64,000 nucleotides of DNA. Source: Clostridium sp. OS1-26. GTDB lineage: Bacteria; Bacillota; Clostridia; Clostridiales; Clostridiaceae. Where the stretch lies: the NCBI RefSeq assembly GCF_030915445.1, contig NZ_CP133264.1, forward strand, positions 4,559,208-4,623,207, in the 5' to 3' direction. Below, piece by piece: positions 63,247 through 64,000 of the stretch; position 1 is the stretch's first letter, and the number at the start of each line of letters is the position of its first letter. The notes under the pieces are model-generated. The model worked only from the letters and a program-made list of their open reading frames with translations, was not told the DNA's origin and did no database searches. Made by a program: the position numbers and the translations under genes.

Positions 63247-64000
63247 CTATTTTTCTATTATTATATCTTCATATCTAACTATTCCAAGAGGACTAATTCT
63301 TACACCAATTACGCCTTCTCTTGAAGCATGTCCGAGCTGTGGATGATATAAGAATATCCAAGGTGAATCATCAACTATGATTTGCTGCAGCTCTTTATAT
63401 ACCTGAACCCTCTTATCAGGATTAATAATTTCTTTAGCCTTTTCCATCATTTCTGTAACCTTTGGATTATTATATCCAGTGAAGTCTGTAAAGTTAGAAG
63501 GATTAAACATAGGTTGAAGAAAATTATCCATATCTCCAGTATCTGATATCCATCTACTTAAAAACAAATCACTTCCATTTATTGATTCTGGGTTAAGATA
63601 TTTATCAGGACTTACCTTTTCCAAAGTACATTCAATCCCTACTTCTTTTAAATCATTTATAATTGATTGTGTTATTTTATAAAAAATTGTCTCATCACTT
63701 TCATCTCTAATTAAGATTCTAAACTTTGAGTTTCCTATTAAAACACGCTTTCTATCTAAAATTTCTCTTGCTAACCTTTGATTATAGGCAAAACCTGATA
63801 AGTAGTTATTGTCAACCATATTGGGAGGCATAGGTCCTTTAGCTTCCTCTCCAAGACCGCCTAATATTTCATCTATAATTTTCTTTTTATTAATCGCTAA
63901 ATTAAAGGCCTTCCTAATTTCATTGTCTTTTGCAAATATGGAATTTGATCGCAGATTAAAGCCAGCATAATAAGTTCCCATTACGCTTTTATATTTTATA
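63247..64000 (-). CDS. peptide ABC transporter solute-binding protein, 3' part
   Basis: An open frame that enters from beyond the window; 251 codons are visible, the C-terminal part of a family 5 extracellular solute-binding protein (OppA/DppA-like). Visible segments are YYAGFNLRSN, RKAFNLAINKKKII, GLGEEAKGPMPPNM, AREILD, and DLFLSRWISDTGDMDNFL, then the end WIFLYHPQLG. The reading frame continues upstream through the last 19 bases of the window with no stop, so an internal Met at 63981 is not the start. Likely part of an oligopeptide or nickel permease; partners lie outside. Confidence 0.9.
   Translation of the reverse strand, partial: IKYKSVMGTYYAGFNLRSNSIFAKDNEIRKAFNLAINKKKIIDEILGGLGEEAKGPMPPNMVDNNYLSGFAYNQRLAREILDRKRVLIGNSKFRILIRDESDETIFYKITQSIINDLKEVGIECTLEKVSPDKYLNPESINGSDLFLSRWISDTGDMDNFLQPMFNPSNFTDFTGYNNPKVTEMMEKAKEIINPDKRVQVYKELQQIIVDDSPWIFLYHPQLGHASREGVIGVRISPLGIVRYEDIIIEK

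Noticed and set aside
1-64000. tRNA and rRNA genes
   Set aside because: No cloverleaf signals such as GGTTCRANYCC with matching arms, and no rRNA-like GC-rich stretches, were noticed by eye.

Overview
The window is low-GC, A/T-biased DNA with strong GGAGG-type ribosome binding sites, sporulation genes (spoVAC/spoVAD with DUF1657 and DUF421 partners), a fluoride riboswitch, a SAM-I riboswitch and many family choices typical of Clostridium sensu lato. No rRNA, tRNA, CRISPR array or complete transposase gene was seen. The organism is inferred to be an anaerobic, spore-forming Clostridium-like Firmicute; the species cannot be named from the window.

Layout. 1-9 kb: an edge-truncated VIT/von Willebrand A protein, bacteriohemerythrin, a Bcp peroxiredoxin, and a small ORF-sbcD-sbcC repair operon. 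9-13.7 kb: a spore-membrane cluster resembling the Bacillus spoVA-2mob set (DUF1657, DUF421, SpoVAC, SpoVAD) but without spoVAE. 13.7-25 kb: DUF166, MATE pump, recQ, a fluoride-riboswitch crcB pair, an MFS transporter, the deoB-purine nucleoside phosphorylase operon with a cre-like site, and a cation diffusion facilitator.

25.8-42.4 kb is the centrepiece: a leftward operon of about 20 genes for a glycyl-radical bacterial microcompartment. Its 846-residue glycyl radical enzyme carries choline trimethylamine-lyase residues at the same positions as Desulfovibrio alaskensis CutC (Y208, D216, F395, C489, E491, T502, Y506, G821), so the compartment should cleave choline to trimethylamine and acetaldehyde. 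CutD activates CutC. An acylating aldehyde dehydrogenase, PduL and an unlinked iron alcohol dehydrogenase handle the acetaldehyde. A tandem BMC protein with C38 and a PduS-like flavo/Fe-S protein could move electrons through the shell. A second aldehyde dehydrogenase has Ser in place of the catalytic Cys. Upstream lies a MerR-family regulator. Between it and the operon are two promoters with 20-bp spacers and central palindromes, the hallmark of MerR control.

43.9-50.4 kb: the alcohol dehydrogenase, a corrinoid methyl-transfer module (UroD/MtaA-type methyltransferase, corrinoid protein, RACE-type reductive activator) and a double-cubane/HgdB-type protein. 50.5-64 kb: DUF2325 behind a Fur-box-like site, an Fe-S aldo/keto reductase, a DEDDh exonuclease, infC with an AUU start, a SAM-I riboswitch pointing at the convergent exonuclease gene, MarR with two ABC exporters, EcsC, a GntR/YtrA-type ABC unit, NudC and an edge-truncated peptide-binding protein.

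Two window-wide patterns matter. First, eight genes are each broken by single-base indels, nearly all a missing base in a homopolymer, which suggests sequencing error rather than decay. Second, three families of dispersed palindromic repeats (called A, B and C here) sit in gene junctions. Several copies supply the stop codon of the preceding gene in the choline operon.
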